Shown: in pieces, positions 26,086 to 35,894 of the stretch
How the letters are laid out: the number at the start of each line of letters is the position of its first letter
Position numbering within the stretch: position 1 is the first letter of the stretch
From: Klebsiella pneumoniae
Lineage (GTDB): Bacteria; Pseudomonadota; Gammaproteobacteria; Eutrophobiales; Eutrophobiaceae
Direction of reading: 5' to 3'
Length of the DNA stretch: 53,816 nt
Assembly (NCBI GenBank): GCA_945870865.1
Contig: CAMBTO010000005.1
Span: 1 to 53,816, forward strand
Translations under genes and position numbers: made by a program
Notes under the pieces: model-generated
Seen by the model: only the letters and a program-made list of their open reading frames with translations
What the model was told of the DNA's origin: nothing
The model's database searches: none

Positions 26086-26161
26086 TGGCTGGGGTGCCAG
26101 GATTCGAACCTGGGAATGCCGGGATCAAAACCCGGTGCCTTAACCACTTGGCCACACCCCA
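26086..26161 (-). tRNA. tRNA-Gln(UUG)
   Basis: The minus strand reads as a complete 76-base tRNA. The acceptor stem TGGGGTG pairs with CACCCCA, followed by GCCA. The anticodon loop TTTTGAT gives anticodon TTG for glutamine, and the T-arm is CCAGG TTCGAAT CCTGG. The encoded CCA and intact cloverleaf mark it as functional. It lies directly upstream of prs, in the usual place, and may share its transcript. Confidence 0.97.
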
Positions 26162-26198
26162 ATTCTGTTAATAATACCGCTCTGTTCTTGCCGGACGT

Positions 26199-27047
26199 TT
26201 AACCACCACTGTGGGCAAGCTTGTACAGTAACGGGGATGTATTTAATCCCGGACTGACAAATCCCTGCCATTTTGACGGCAGCTTTTCCAGTACCGCGCG
26301 GGCCGAACTTTCTCCGAAAAAACGGCCGTAAACACAGGATCCCGTCCCGGTCAGCCGTGGTGTAACCCATCTGTCCAGCCATCTGGCCGGGGCGGCCACT
26401 TCAGGCCAGGCATGGAATACCGCCGACTGGCAGTCATTATGACCTGCTCCAGCGAGAAAGTCGCGTATTGTGATGGGTGGGGTATTGCGTGTCAAATCAG
26501 GTAAATTGAATGCTTCGGACGTACTGATAGTAACGCAAGGATAGATAACGAGATACCAGCTATCTGACAGTGTAATCGGTACCAGTTTTTCGCCCACACC
26601 CTCGGCCCAGGCAGAGTGACCGCGGATAAAAACCGGCACATCGGCACCGAGTTGCAGTCCGAGCGTGGCCAATGCGTCGTCTGTCAGGCCAGTGCCCCAC
26701 AAACGGTTTAGCGCAACCAGCGTGGTCGCCGCACCGGAGCTGCCACCACCGAGTCCACCGCCAGCATGGATCCGTTTGTTGATCACGATACTGGCACCCC
26801 GTTTGGTTCCGGTTTTCTGTTTTAGCAGGTGTGCCGCACGGTAGATCAGATCCTGCTCGACCGGTACGAGGTCGTAGTCGCGTGACAAGGTAATCGCGCC
26901 GGAGGCAGTTATATCAAACTGCAAGTCGTCACCAAACTGTAGCAGCTGAAACGCGGTCTGCAGATTGTGATAACCGTCCGGTCGACGGCCGAGGATATGT
27001 AAAAACAGGTTCAGCTTGGCCGGTGCCGGCCAGATATCAGGATGCAT
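26199..27047 (-). CDS. ispE: 4-diphosphocytidyl-2-C-methyl-D-erythritol kinase
   Basis: IspE phosphorylates CDP-methylerythritol in the MEP isoprenoid pathway. About 282 residues: PAPAKLNLFLHILGRRPDGYH at the N-terminus (catalytic Asp follows), the GHMP ATP-binding loop GGGLGGGSSGAATTL around residues 88-102, and the C-terminal GTGSCVYG. I chose the ATG at 27047 (MHPDIWPAPAK) because the frame upstream to 27101 does not resemble IspE. This start overlaps the end of lolB by 11 bases and implies coupling. Confidence 0.94.
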   Translation of the reverse strand: MHPDIWPAPAKLNLFLHILGRRPDGYHNLQTAFQLLQFGDDLQFDITASGAITLSRDYDLVPVEQDLIYRAAHLLKQKTGTKRGASIVINKRIHAGGGLGGGSSGAATTLVALNRLWGTGLTDDALATLGLQLGADVPVFIRGHSAWAEGVGEKLVPITLSDSWYLVIYPCVTISTSEAFNLPDLTRNTPPITIRDFLAGAGHNDCQSAVFHAWPEVAAPARWLDRWVTPRLTGTGSCVYGRFFGESSARAVLEKLPSKWQGFVSPGLNTSPLLYKLAHSGG

Positions 27048-27660
27048 CAGGTAATGTCCATCGGTTGATGCCCAGACGCAGGCGTAATTGCTCACGTTCA
27101 ACTGTCATTCTGGACGGGACATCGAAACCACCTACGTTGGTATACTTTTCATAATGGATATCCCAGCCATCCTGGTGCAGACCGGCCAGACGGCCGTCTG
27201 CATCAATGTCGATATTGTCAGGTTTGCTGCCCGGATCAGGCAAGCCCCGTACCCAGTAGACCAGTGCATCTACCGGTATCTCCCAGCCCAGGTTTTGCTG
27301 CATCATCTGGTCTATACCCTGGTTTTCAAACACCTGATTGTCTGCCATCTGCAGCCGGACCTGTTCCTTATTGCCGGTAATCTCCACAGTACCCCGTCCC
27401 AACGGTGCGACGATACGCAGCTTGTAGTCGCTGTTGTCCTGCCACCAGTACAGGCTCGCACTCCAGCCTTCCTTTTCCAGTTGTACGGAGATCCGTCCGG
27501 CCAGCTCCCATATCGCGAGGCCGCCGACTTTTTGCTGCTGCAATTGCCAGCTGGCCTCCTTGCTGGATTGCGGAACCGGAGCGGTCATCGCGCATCCGCC
27601 CAGTGTCAGCAGCAGGATCAACAACAGTGGTAACAGTCTGGTTTTACAACAACAGTTCAT
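27037..27660 (-). CDS. lolB: Outer-membrane lipoprotein LolB
   Basis: LolB receives lipoproteins from LolA and inserts them into the outer membrane. The 207-residue protein has a lipoprotein signal ending LLTLGGC (lipidated Cys23), then the LolB beta-barrel core with WELAGRISVQLEKEGWSASLYWWQD and ALVYWVRGLPDPGS. The last strand runs GFDVPSRMTVEREQLRLRLGINRWTL. It lies between a TPR lipoprotein gene and ispE in the conserved order, with the ispE start inside its last codons. Nothing unusual. Confidence 0.95.
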   Translation of the reverse strand: MNCCCKTRLLPLLLILLLTLGGCAMTAPVPQSSKEASWQLQQQKVGGLAIWELAGRISVQLEKEGWSASLYWWQDNSDYKLRIVAPLGRGTVEITGNKEQVRLQMADNQVFENQGIDQMMQQNLGWEIPVDALVYWVRGLPDPGSKPDNIDIDADGRLAGLHQDGWDIHYEKYTNVGGFDVPSRMTVEREQLRLRLGINRWTLPDAS

Positions 27661-27693
27661 CAGTGAAAGAGAATCCAGATTATGACCGATTTA

Positions 27694-29469
27694 TCAACGA
27701 TTGAGACGCTCTATCACTTCCTGAAGATGGGTATTGTCCGGCGTGGCCTTCAACGCCGCATCCAGGATCTGCCTGGCTTCCTTCTGGTTACCACTGACCC
27801 AGAGCACTTCACCCAGATGGGCGGCTATCTCTGCGTCTGACACCTGTTCATAAGCACGACGTAAATAGACGATGGCCTCATCCAGCTTGCCCAGTCGATA
27901 AAGCACCCAGCCCTTGCTGTCTAGTATAAAAAAGTCGTCGGGGCGTAACGCAAGTGCCTGATCGATCAGCTTCTCCGCCTCTGCATAACGGTCGGTCCTG
28001 TCGGCAAGTGTGTAGCCCAGTGCATTCAACGCCTGTGCGTTCTGTGGGTCGGTCTCGACCACCTTGCGCAGATCGGCCTCCATTACGTCCAGCCGATCCA
28101 TTTTTTCCGCCAGCATCGCCCGCGCGTACAACAGATCCGGGTCATAGTGATTATCCAGTGCGGTATTGTAGATCTGCATTGCCTCATCAAAACGCTTCAT
28201 CTCGACCAGCAGATCCGCCTCGGCCTGGATCACCAGTGTCGCCTGTTTGTCATTTTCAGTGCGGATCGACTTCAGGTGTTTTCGGGCATCTTCCAGTCTA
28301 TCTTGCCGGGCCAGAGTCAGTGCCAGTCTGATTTGGGCATCGAAATAACTCTGTCCTGCCTGTACACCCTGATACCAGATGGCGGCCTTGGCATGATCGC
28401 CACGATCTTCAGCAATACGACCGAGATAATAATTTACCTCGTTGGTCCGGTTACTGTGGCGGGTCAGGCGCAGGAAATACTTTTCTGCCTCATCGTTACG
28501 GTTGGATTGTAAATGCAGCAGCGCAAGCGCGAACATGACATCTTCATTATCCGGGTCCTGCTTGTTGAGCATTTCAAATTGTTTTACTGAATCATCAACA
28601 CGTCTGACGTCGGTCAGCAACCTCGCATAAGCCAGGCGCAAGTCAAAACTGTCTGTCTGGTTTTCTTCGAGCGCCTTCTCCAGCCAGGCCAGCGCCTCCT
28701 CAAAACGATCCAGTCGCTGCAGGATGGAGACATAACTGAGCGCCACGGCCTCGTTATCCGGCTTCATGCTGTAGGTTTTTTCGAGCAGTGCCAACGCACG
28801 CTCGTATTCACCCAGGATCGCGGCAACGCGCGAGTAGGCAAACAAGGCCTCGGGCGAATCCTGCCGCTTCGCGGTGATCTTCTCCATCACCTGAAGGATC
28901 AAATTCTTGTCGGTCTCCCGCCCCAGCATGCTGGCTATCATCAACAACTTCTGTTCTAGGTCGCCATCGGTATAGTCGAGGATACTTTCAATATGCAGCA
29001 GCGAGGTTTCGACATCGCCGTTGCGTATGGCCATGACGGCAAGAACCTGATGCGGGTCCGGATTGCGCGGATCGCGATCGACCCACATCTGCGCCATTTC
29101 TGTCGCGGCCACATCGTCACGGGCGAAAACGGCGATACGGGCCGCCCGTTCAATAATCTTCGGATCGCCGGTTTCGCGTGCGAGCTCTAGATAGTTATCC
29201 AGCGAGACATCAATATGACCACGCTGACCGGCAAACTCGGCCTCGAGCAGCCGGGTCAGCAAGTCCCCGGTCAGGTCGATATCCGGACGTACCGGCTCGG
29301 CACGGATCAGCACCGGTTCAGGTGCAGGCGGTTCGGTCGCAACGGGTTCCTCTTTTACCACCGGTCCACTGCAGGCAGCCAGCATCAATATGGCGGTCAG
29401 GGTCAGCAGTTTTCCGGAAAAACCTAAGGGGTTGATCTTACAAATCATGTACCGCAAAGTACCAAACAT
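27694..29469 (-). CDS. Tetratricopeptide-repeat lipoprotein
   Basis: A 591-residue protein with a lipobox in ILMLAACSG (Cys near residue 33). The initiator may instead be Met8, which gives a more normal signal length. The mature part is a long alpha-solenoid of about fifteen TPR units (residues 80-590), for example NALGYTLADRTDRYAEAEKLIDQAL near the C-terminus. The equivalent gene in Pseudomonas also sits between lolB and hemA, and its precise job is unknown. It probably acts as an outer-membrane scaffold. It is divergent from hemA, with a 224-base gap holding both promoters. Confidence 0.88.
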   Translation of the reverse strand: MFGTLRYMICKINPLGFSGKLLTLTAILMLAACSGPVVKEEPVATEPPAPEPVLIRAEPVRPDIDLTGDLLTRLLEAEFAGQRGHIDVSLDNYLELARETGDPKIIERAARIAVFARDDVAATEMAQMWVDRDPRNPDPHQVLAVMAIRNGDVETSLLHIESILDYTDGDLEQKLLMIASMLGRETDKNLILQVMEKITAKRQDSPEALFAYSRVAAILGEYERALALLEKTYSMKPDNEAVALSYVSILQRLDRFEEALAWLEKALEENQTDSFDLRLAYARLLTDVRRVDDSVKQFEMLNKQDPDNEDVMFALALLHLQSNRNDEAEKYFLRLTRHSNRTNEVNYYLGRIAEDRGDHAKAAIWYQGVQAGQSYFDAQIRLALTLARQDRLEDARKHLKSIRTENDKQATLVIQAEADLLVEMKRFDEAMQIYNTALDNHYDPDLLYARAMLAEKMDRLDVMEADLRKVVETDPQNAQALNALGYTLADRTDRYAEAEKLIDQALALRPDDFFILDSKGWVLYRLGKLDEAIVYLRRAYEQVSDAEIAAHLGEVLWVSGNQKEARQILDAALKATPDNTHLQEVIERLNR

Positions 29470-29693
29470 ATATGTATCAGGCCTTTATCCAGTATGGACT
29501 ATCGCAATAAAACAGGGTTCAGCTACGGTTACAGGTTATATCGGCTCATTCTACTGCAAGGCCTGGGATTTGTGACATGGTCCGGCAGGCCCCTGACAAG
29601 AATCAATCCAACAAGTTGATATATAAATGATTTATAATGACCGATTGCGAAAATATAGCATAATTGCCATCAACTTTAGCCAAAATTATACCA

Positions 29694-30971
29694 ATGACAT
29701 TAATTGCCCTAGGCCTGAACCATACCACAGCTCCGGTGGAGATACGTGAAAAGGTCGCGTTTAGTGGCGAAATACTGCCCGGTGCATTGTCAGAACTGAA
29801 ACAGCAACACGGCATCGAAGAAGTTGCCATCCTGTCGACCTGTAACCGTACCGAGATCTATTGTTCACTGGATCAGGCCAACCAGCATGAATTGATGGAC
29901 TGGTTGTCGCGTTTCCATAATCTGAAACTGCAGGACATCCGCCCGTTCCTCTACAGCCACCCCGACGGCAAGGCGGTAAAACACATGCTGCGTGTCGCCT
30001 GCGGACTCGATTCGATGGTACTCGGAGAACCCCAGGTACTCGGCCAGTTGAAGTCGGCCTACAAAACGGCCGTCAGTGCGGGCAGCGTAGGCCAGTTACT
30101 CGGTCGTCTGTTTCAGCATTCCTTCCATGTGGCCAAGGAAATCCGCAGCAATACTGAGATCGGCAATCACCCGGTATCGATCGCCTTTGCCGCCGTTCGG
30201 CTCGGGCAGCAAATATTCGGCAACCTGAACGACCGCACGGCCCTGCTGGTCGGCGCCGGGGAAACGATCGAACTGACCGCACGGCATCTACATGACAAGG
30301 GCCTGCAACGGATGATCATCGCCAATCGCACACTGGAGCGCTCACAGCATCTGGCAAATGAGTTCTCCGCCTATGCTATCAGCCTCGATGATATCGCCGA
30401 GCATCTGGACGAGGCCGATATCATCATCACCTCTACCGGCAGCCCGTTCCCGCTGATCACCAGTGACATGATCAAACAGGCTATCCGCAAACGTAAACAC
30501 CGGCCCATCTATATTGTTGATATCGCTGTGCCGCGCGATGTCGAACCCGCTGTGGGCAAGCTGGATGATGTCTACCTGTATACGGTGGATGACCTGCAGG
30601 GCGTCATCGACGAGAACATGAAAAACCGTGAGCAGGCGGCCAAACAGGCCGAGGAGATCATCGACACGCAGGTCTCGCAATTCATGGACTGGATGTCGAC
30701 GCTGGACACGGTATCAACCATCCGCGCCATCCGCGACAATGCCGAGCTGATGCAACAGGAGGTGCTGGATGCCGCGCTGCGACGGTTGCGCATGGGAGAG
30801 GAACCGGAAGCCGTGTTACGCGAACTGGCCCGGTCGCTGTCAAACAAGCTGATCCATGCACCCAGTGTGCAACTACGCAGCAGCACCCCGGACCAGAAGG
30901 ACGAACTCGTGCGTGCCGCACGAACACTGTTTGCCATTGCACCATCCGGCAAGTCAGACACCGATAAATAA
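29694..30971 (+). CDS. hemA: Glutamyl-tRNA reductase
   Basis: HemA reduces glutamyl-tRNA to glutamate-1-semialdehyde, the first committed step of haem synthesis by the C5 route. About 425 residues from the ATG at 29694, chosen because [14 protein letters not shown] is the canonical start; the frame is open from 29664. Cys50 in [12 protein letters not shown] is the catalytic thiol. [18 protein letters not shown] and the NADPH-binding fold with [16 protein letters not shown] follow, and a C-terminal dimerisation helix closes it. It heads hemA-prfA-prmC, with 44 bases before prfA. Confidence 0.97.
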   Translation: MTLIALGLNHTTAPVEIREKVAFSGEILPGALSELKQQHGIEEVAILSTCNRTEIYCSLDQANQHELMDWLSRFHNLKLQDIRPFLYSHPDGKAVKHMLRVACGLDSMVLGEPQVLGQLKSAYKTAVSAGSVGQLLGRLFQHSFHVAKEIRSNTEIGNHPVSIAFAAVRLGQQIFGNLNDRTALLVGAGETIELTARHLHDKGLQRMIIANRTLERSQHLANEFSAYAISLDDIAEHLDEADIIITSTGSPFPLITSDMIKQAIRKRKHRPIYIVDIAVPRDVEPAVGKLDDVYLYTVDDLQGVIDENMKNREQAAKQAEEIIDTQVSQFMDWMSTLDTVSTIRAIRDNAELMQQEVLDAALRRLRMGEEPEAVLRELARSLSNKLIHAPSVQLRSSTPDQKDELVRAARTLFAIAPSGKSDTDK

Positions 30972-31015
30972 GCTGTACACACCCATTAATCTACAGGACT
31001 CACGGATTACCCTAC

Positions 31016-32101
31016 ATGTTAAAACCGACACTGCAACTGAAGCTGGAAAAACTGTCGGAGCGCCAGCAGGAGATCCATGGCCTGATGTCCGATGCGGGCG
31101 TCATTAAAAACCAGAACAGCTTCCGTGACCTCAGCAAGGAAGCGGCCGAGATCACCCCTATCGTCGAGTGCTTTCAGTTGTATAGCAAGAACCAGGACGC
31201 GATCGGAAATGCGCGGGAGATGCTGAAGGACAGCGACAGCGAGATCCGTGACATGGCGCAGGACGAATTGCAGCAGCGCGAGGCCGCCAGTACGCGACTG
31301 GAGCTTGAGCTGCAAAAACTGTTGTTGCCCCGCGACCCGGCAGACAATAGCAATATCTTCCTCGAAATCCGCGCCGGCACCGGTGGCGAAGAGGCCGCCC
31401 TGTTTTCTGCTAACCTGCTACGCATGTACACGCGTTACGCAGAAAGGCGCAACTGGAAGACCGAGATCATCAGCATGTCCGAGAGTGATCTGGCCGGTTA
31501 CAAGGAGATCATCATGCGCATCATCGGTGATGGTGCCTATTCGCGACTGAAATTTGAATCGGGTGCACACCGTGTACAACGCGTACCGGAAACCGAGTCA
31601 CAGGGACGTATCCATACCTCCGCCTGCACGGTTGCCGTCATGCCGGAGGCCGAGGAGATCAGTGATATTGAAATCAACCCGGCTGACCTGCGCACGGACA
31701 CGTTCCGCGCCTCCGGCGCCGGTGGTCAGCACGTCAACAAGACCGATTCAGCGATTCGTATTACCCATATCCCGACCGGTATCGTGGTCGAGTGTCAGGA
31801 TGAACGCTCGCAGCATAAAAACCGCGCGCGGGCGATGTCGCTGTTGAAGGCGCGGATCCTCGCTGGAGAACGCGAACGCCAGGAATCCGAGATTGCCGCC
31901 ACCCGCAAGTCACTGGTTGGCAGCGGTGACCGCTCTGAACGTATCCGTACCTATAATTTCCCGCAGGGCCGCGTGAGCGACCACCGCATCAACCTGACAC
32001 TGTACAAGCTCGACGAATTCATGGAAGGCGATATGGATATGATCATCGACGCACTGATCAACGAATACCAGGCCGACCAGCTGGCCGCACTGGCGAACTG
32101 A
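31016..32101 (+). CDS. prfA: Peptide chain release factor 1
   Basis: RF1 recognises UAA and UAG and releases finished proteins. The 361-residue length is standard. The GGQ catalytic motif lies near residues 236-238 in [16 protein letters not shown], and a codon-recognition segment appears in the preceding domain (TDTFRASG context). The gene lies between hemA and prmC, whose product methylates this GGQ glutamine, which is the conserved order. The prmC start follows 13 bases after its stop. Confidence 0.97.
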   Translation: MLKPTLQLKLEKLSERQQEIHGLMSDAGVIKNQNSFRDLSKEAAEITPIVECFQLYSKNQDAIGNAREMLKDSDSEIRDMAQDELQQREAASTRLELELQKLLLPRDPADNSNIFLEIRAGTGGEEAALFSANLLRMYTRYAERRNWKTEIISMSESDLAGYKEIIMRIIGDGAYSRLKFESGAHRVQRVPETESQGRIHTSACTVAVMPEAEEISDIEINPADLRTDTFRASGAGGQHVNKTDSAIRITHIPTGIVVECQDERSQHKNRARAMSLLKARILAGERERQESEIAATRKSLVGSGDRSERIRTYNFPQGRVSDHRINLTLYKLDEFMEGDMDMIIDALINEYQADQLAALAN

Positions 32102-32114
32102 CACGGGAACGAAC

Positions 32115-32975
32115 TTGCCGCTTGCAACTACAGCCAGCACTGTCACCGTCAGGGATCTGTTACAACAAGGTCGGCAACAACTCGCACACATAGATACCGC
32201 ACTGATTGATTGCGAAGTATTGTTGTGTACTGTGCTGAACCAACAACGACACTATCTGTTTGCACATGCAGATGCGGTTGTCAGTGCCAGCGAGCTCACT
32301 GATTATAATTCACTGATTGCCAAACGTGGCTCCGGCTTCCCGGTCGCCTATCTGACCGGCACTCGAGAATTCTGGTCGCTGCTACTGGAGGTCAATCAAC
32401 ACACGCTGATCCCCCGCCCGGAGACCGAACTGCTGGTCGAACTGGCGCTTGAAGCGATCCCGACTAATATCAGTGCGAATGTGCTGGATCTCGGCACAGG
32501 CTCCGGTGCAATTGCAATAGCAATTGCACGCGAACGGCCTGCATGTTCTGTTACCGCAATCGACATCAGCCAGCCTGCACTTACGATGGCACAACAAAAC
32601 GCGGCCCGACTCGGTGTAGACAATATTCGCTTCGTCCAATCAGACTGGTTTTCCGCCACAGTGGTCCAGCCGTTTGATCTGATCGTATCAAACCCGCCTT
32701 ATGTTGAATCGAGTGACTGCGGTTTTATCAGTGGCGACATCCGTCACGAACCCCGCATCGCGCTGGACGGCGGCAGTCACGGGTTGGACGCCTATCGTCG
32801 TATCATTCCTGCGGCAGTCGGTTTTCTTGTCAGCGGGGGCAAATTGCTGTTTGAACACGGCCATACACAGGGCGAGCCGATCAGACAACTTTTTCATTAC
32901 AACCGTTACCGCGATGTCGAGACCCGGCAAGATTACGCCGGCCTGGATCGAGTCACGCTGGCCACCTTGCCATGA
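32115..32975 (+). CDS. prmC: Release factor glutamine methyltransferase PrmC
   Basis: PrmC methylates the GGQ glutamine of release factors RF1 and RF2. The 286-residue protein has the N-terminal helical domain, the SAM-binding VLDLGTGSGAIAIAIA, and the catalytic NPPY at residues 193-196 in VSNPPYVESS. The start codon appears to be TTG at 32115, with no nearby ATG that keeps the full N-terminal domain. It overlaps the next small gene by 4 bases (ATGA), so they are coupled. Confidence 0.94.
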   Translation: MPLATTASTVTVRDLLQQGRQQLAHIDTALIDCEVLLCTVLNQQRHYLFAHADAVVSASELTDYNSLIAKRGSGFPVAYLTGTREFWSLLLEVNQHTLIPRPETELLVELALEAIPTNISANVLDLGTGSGAIAIAIARERPACSVTAIDISQPALTMAQQNAARLGVDNIRFVQSDWFSATVVQPFDLIVSNPPYVESSDCGFISGDIRHEPRIALDGGSHGLDAYRRIIPAAVGFLVSGGKLLFEHGHTQGEPIRQLFHYNRYRDVETRQDYAGLDRVTLATLP

Positions 32976-33196
32976 CAACACCCAATAACCCTGGCTTTAT
33001 CGGAAGACTGCTCCAGCACCTACGCGACCACATGGCGGCCAATGAACATGAACATCAAACCGCCCAGAGTGGGTGGGACATTTATGTCCGCGATATCTTC
33101 GTCGCCCACCATCAGCAACACATCGCGCGACGTGCCCGCCAGAAACGCAAGCCCTGGCACTTGAACAAACCCACCGACAATTCGACAACAAGATAA
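32972..33196 (+). CDS. Small conserved hypothetical protein
   Basis: A 74-residue basic protein beginning at an ATG that overlaps the prmC stop (ATGA). It contains the segment FIGRLLQHLRDHMAANEHEHQTAQSGW and a lysine/arginine-rich C-terminal part. No family is recognised. The overlap with prmC and the start of moeB only 24 bases after its stop argue for a real gene in the operon, but the coding support is modest. Confidence 0.5.
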   Translation: MTTPNNPGFIGRLLQHLRDHMAANEHEHQTAQSGWDIYVRDIFVAHHQQHIARRARQKRKPWHLNKPTDNSTTR

Positions 33197-33219
33197 ACGG
33201 ATGCTTCTATACTGCCTGT

Positions 33220-33978
33220 ATGCGTGACGACCAACTACTCAGATACAGCCGCCAGATCATGCTGCCGGAGATCGATGCCGAGGGCCAGTCGCGGCTTGCT
33301 GCTGCCACGGTGATGATCGTCGGACTAGGCGGTCTGGGGTCGTCTGCGTCGATTTATCTCGCCGCTGCAGGTGTCGGGCATCTGGTATTGATCGACTTTG
33401 ATACGGTCGATCTGTCTAATCTGCAACGACAGATCGTGCATACGACCGCTGATATCGGGAAACCGAAAGTTGAGTCCGCCAGTGTACGCCTGCTCGCTTT
33501 GAACCCTGATCTGAAGCTGACGCTGATCAATCGACTACTGAATGAAAGCGAATTTGCCGCCCTGATGCAGGACGCCGATATTGTCATCGACGCCACAGAT
33601 AACTTCGACACCCGGTTTGCTTTGAACCGCGCCAGCATACAGACACTTACACCGCTGGTCTCCGCCGCCGCCATCCGCTTTGAGGCACAGATCAGTGTAT
33701 TCGACCCGCGCCAGCACGACTCGCCGTGTTATCGCTGCCTCTACGCCGAAGACAACCAGATTGACGCCACCTGTACCGCCAACGGCGTCATGGCCCCGCT
33801 ACTCGGTATCGTCGGCAGCATTCAGGCAAGTGAGGCGATGAAACTGATCATGGACATAGGCAGCACACTGCGGGGCAAGCTGATGTTACTGGATATATTG
33901 AATATGGAGTGGCACCAGGCGAGGCTGGCAAAGGATCCGGATTGCCCGGTGTGCAGTACAACCCAGCATCCGGCTTAA
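33220..33978 (+). CDS. moeB: MoeB/ThiF family ATP-dependent adenylyltransferase
   Basis: This E1-like enzyme adenylates the C-terminal glycine of a ubiquitin-like sulfur carrier such as MoaD or ThiS. The 252-residue protein starts at the ATG at 33220 (MRDDQLLRYSRQIMLPEID), the usual MoeB start; the open frame upstream is not homologous. VGLGGLGSSAS is the nucleotide loop, and ATCTANGVMAPLLG holds the candidate catalytic Cys. CYRC and CPVC are the four structural zinc ligands. It completes hemA-prfA-prmC-x-moeB, the order also seen in Pseudomonas. Confidence 0.93.
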   Translation: MRDDQLLRYSRQIMLPEIDAEGQSRLAAATVMIVGLGGLGSSASIYLAAAGVGHLVLIDFDTVDLSNLQRQIVHTTADIGKPKVESASVRLLALNPDLKLTLINRLLNESEFAALMQDADIVIDATDNFDTRFALNRASIQTLTPLVSAAAIRFEAQISVFDPRQHDSPCYRCLYAEDNQIDATCTANGVMAPLLGIVGSIQASEAMKLIMDIGSTLRGKLMLLDILNMEWHQARLAKDPDCPVCSTTQHPA

Positions 33979-34009
33979 AGCATTACACACCGCAGGGTGT
34001 GCATAAGCC
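33972..34009. terminator. Candidate bidirectional hairpin between convergent genes
   Basis: At the end of moeB, GGCTTA (33972-33977) pairs with TAAGCC (34004-34009) and CACACC (33986-33991) pairs with GGTGTG (33996-34001) around a 4-base loop. The gene on the other strand ends at 34016. The position between convergent genes suits a shared terminator, but no strong T-run is present and an asymmetric bulge interrupts the stem. Confidence 0.45.
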
Positions 34010-34015
34010 AGATAT

Positions 34016-34402
34016 TTACTGCTTCGTCCCCGTCCATTCAAACTGCGTCGAGTCTGTATAGTTTGTCCAGTACCCGTTAAAGCTGCTGAAGTCTTCCGAA
34101 AAAACCAGCACCGCCTTACCCTCTCCGTATTTATCCGTCCATTCAAACGAGTACGTCCGCCCTTCTACCAGGACCGCATTGGAAATTGTACCGTCAACAA
34201 TTTCCATCTCATCTTCCGCCGTATAGTTACCCCGCAACCTGCCATCCGACAGTACGATAAACGAAGTGAGGACTGGATCCATATCGTTACCGTTATAAAC
34301 CTCGCCGACATATCTGCCTGCCATCTTGCTGTAATCGGTATCACCGGCGGCAAAACAAATCAGCGGTATAAATAACAGTGTAATTTGTATTAGTCTGAGC
34401 AT
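34016..34402 (-). CDS. Exported hypothetical protein
   Basis: A 128-residue protein with a Sec signal peptide (residues 1-19, ending in CFAAG). The mature part is about 108 residues, acidic, rich in Tyr, Gly and Asp, and looks like a small beta-sandwich or lipocalin-like fold (GRYVGEVYNG, LRGNYTAEDEMEIVDG, FNGYWTNYTDST). No family is recognised. It is convergent with moeB and upstream of nothing obvious. Confidence 0.65.
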   Translation of the reverse strand: MLRLIQITLLFIPLICFAAGDTDYSKMAGRYVGEVYNGNDMDPVLTSFIVLSDGRLRGNYTAEDEMEIVDGTISNAVLVEGRTYSFEWTDKYGEGKAVLVFSEDFSSFNGYWTNYTDSTQFEWTGTKQ

Positions 34403-34572
34403 TTTATAAGGATCTCCAAGATCCTCGTTCTGGATCAGAACCGCGCAATATTGTAGTCGAAATTAATTATAAGATTCCCGTTCATACATACTTCAAACAT
34501 ATCCAGTTACCGCAAATGGGATTAGTAACACAATCCGCTAATTTGTAGATGTGCTTAGCTTTCCCCCGAACC

Positions 34573-35811
34573 CTACCATTCAAAGAGGTACTGGATACGC
34601 GTCCCCCAGCCATTGGTTTCATCCCCGGCAAAGGCGTGATTCTCAAACGTCGCGCGGCTGTAATTAGCGGACAGCCACAACTGGCCATTCAGATACCAGA
34701 CCAACGAGTATGTCGAGGTATTCTGGCCGCCGCCCTGTATGACACCGTCGCTGAGATCGATGGTGTCGTAGCGTGCGCCGACCTGCCAGGCACCCGGGCC
34801 GCCGTCAAATACAGAGGTCTTGACCCGTAACAGGGTAAACCCGTCACCGCCGTAATAGCGTTTTTCTCCGGTAATCGTCCAGATGCCGGAGATGTAACAA
34901 CCATCAAGATAGGAATCAGGTTCGCCCGCCTGCGGCACAGAGGCACGTACGACTGCACACTGGCCATCGAACGAGGTGGAGCCGATACTCAGGCCCAGCT
35001 CAAGACCAACCAGCCCCTCTTCATCGGCCACCTCACCGGTATCGAGATAATTTTCGCCTGTCCTCAGCATCGAGGTCACCCGGTAGCGAAACAGTTCTTC
35101 ATCCTTATCGGCCTGACGCCAGCTGGCGTAACCGCCAATATGTAACAGATAACCTTCGGGGACGTGCGGGGCGATGGTAAACCGGGTCGAATATACCACG
35201 CCGGTTTCCTCAATTTTATGCCTGTCCACCTTGTTCTTGAACGCGCCGGCAAAGAACAGCCAGTTTTCACCTTCGCGAAAATAACCGAGACCCAATTGAT
35301 TGCCGGGCGCAAAGTCTTCCATTGCGGAGCTTTCCATGAATTCGCGATAGGCCGGATCTACGGCTTCATCTATCGGATCCACCAGCCCGAGCATGAACAG
35401 GCCAAGGTCGGATTCATGGCTGAGATACAGATCGCGGATGTCGAGCTCGGCTTCATTAAATTCAGCCTTGAAATAATAGCCGATATCCTTCAAGAGGTCC
35501 CCGCGGAACGTCAGGTCCGCCCGACGCATGTATGCGTCGTTTTGCCTGCCATCTTCCATAGCCAGATCAGGCGGATCGATCGATTCAAAACTACCATAAA
35601 GACGAATACGGGCTCTTAGCGTCGGTCCTGGCCATTCCTCAGCCACGGCGTCATCGCTTTTTACCGGTTCGCAAGACTCCAGCTTCTCGAAGTCGCACGG
35701 TGGTTGCTGAGCAAATACTGCCACAGGCAGCAGCGCAACAAGAATAACGAATCCACAAAAAAGACTCCGGACCAGGGATTTGACTGGTTTATGCCGTTCG
35801 GGCGAGTGCAT
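34573..35811 (-). CDS. Porin of the phosphate-selective OprO/OprP type
   Basis: A 412-residue outer-membrane beta-barrel protein. A signal peptide with an extended, charged start precedes the hydrophobic core and cleavage near VFAQQ (about residue 36). The mature barrel carries alternating strands such as GYYFKAEFNEAELDIRDLYLSHE and ends in LFEW, with the terminal aromatic expected for barrel insertion. The middle contains GGYASWRQADKDEELFRYRV. Relation to OprO/OprP is inferred from the N-terminal RADLTFRGDLLKDIGYYFKAEF-type layout. True phosphate selectivity is unproven, as members of the family also pass other anions. Confidence 0.82.
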   Translation of the reverse strand: MHSPERHKPVKSLVRSLFCGFVILVALLPVAVFAQQPPCDFEKLESCEPVKSDDAVAEEWPGPTLRARIRLYGSFESIDPPDLAMEDGRQNDAYMRRADLTFRGDLLKDIGYYFKAEFNEAELDIRDLYLSHESDLGLFMLGLVDPIDEAVDPAYREFMESSAMEDFAPGNQLGLGYFREGENWLFFAGAFKNKVDRHKIEETGVVYSTRFTIAPHVPEGYLLHIGGYASWRQADKDEELFRYRVTSMLRTGENYLDTGEVADEEGLVGLELGLSIGSTSFDGQCAVVRASVPQAGEPDSYLDGCYISGIWTITGEKRYYGGDGFTLLRVKTSVFDGGPGAWQVGARYDTIDLSDGVIQGGGQNTSTYSLVWYLNGQLWLSANYSRATFENHAFAGDETNGWGTRIQYLFEW

Positions 35812-35894
35812 TCATGTTACCTGTCAGTTAAAAAAGTGACAATTTACCACGACATTCACTGCAATTGTTATCCAAATCAGCAGTTCTATAGTAC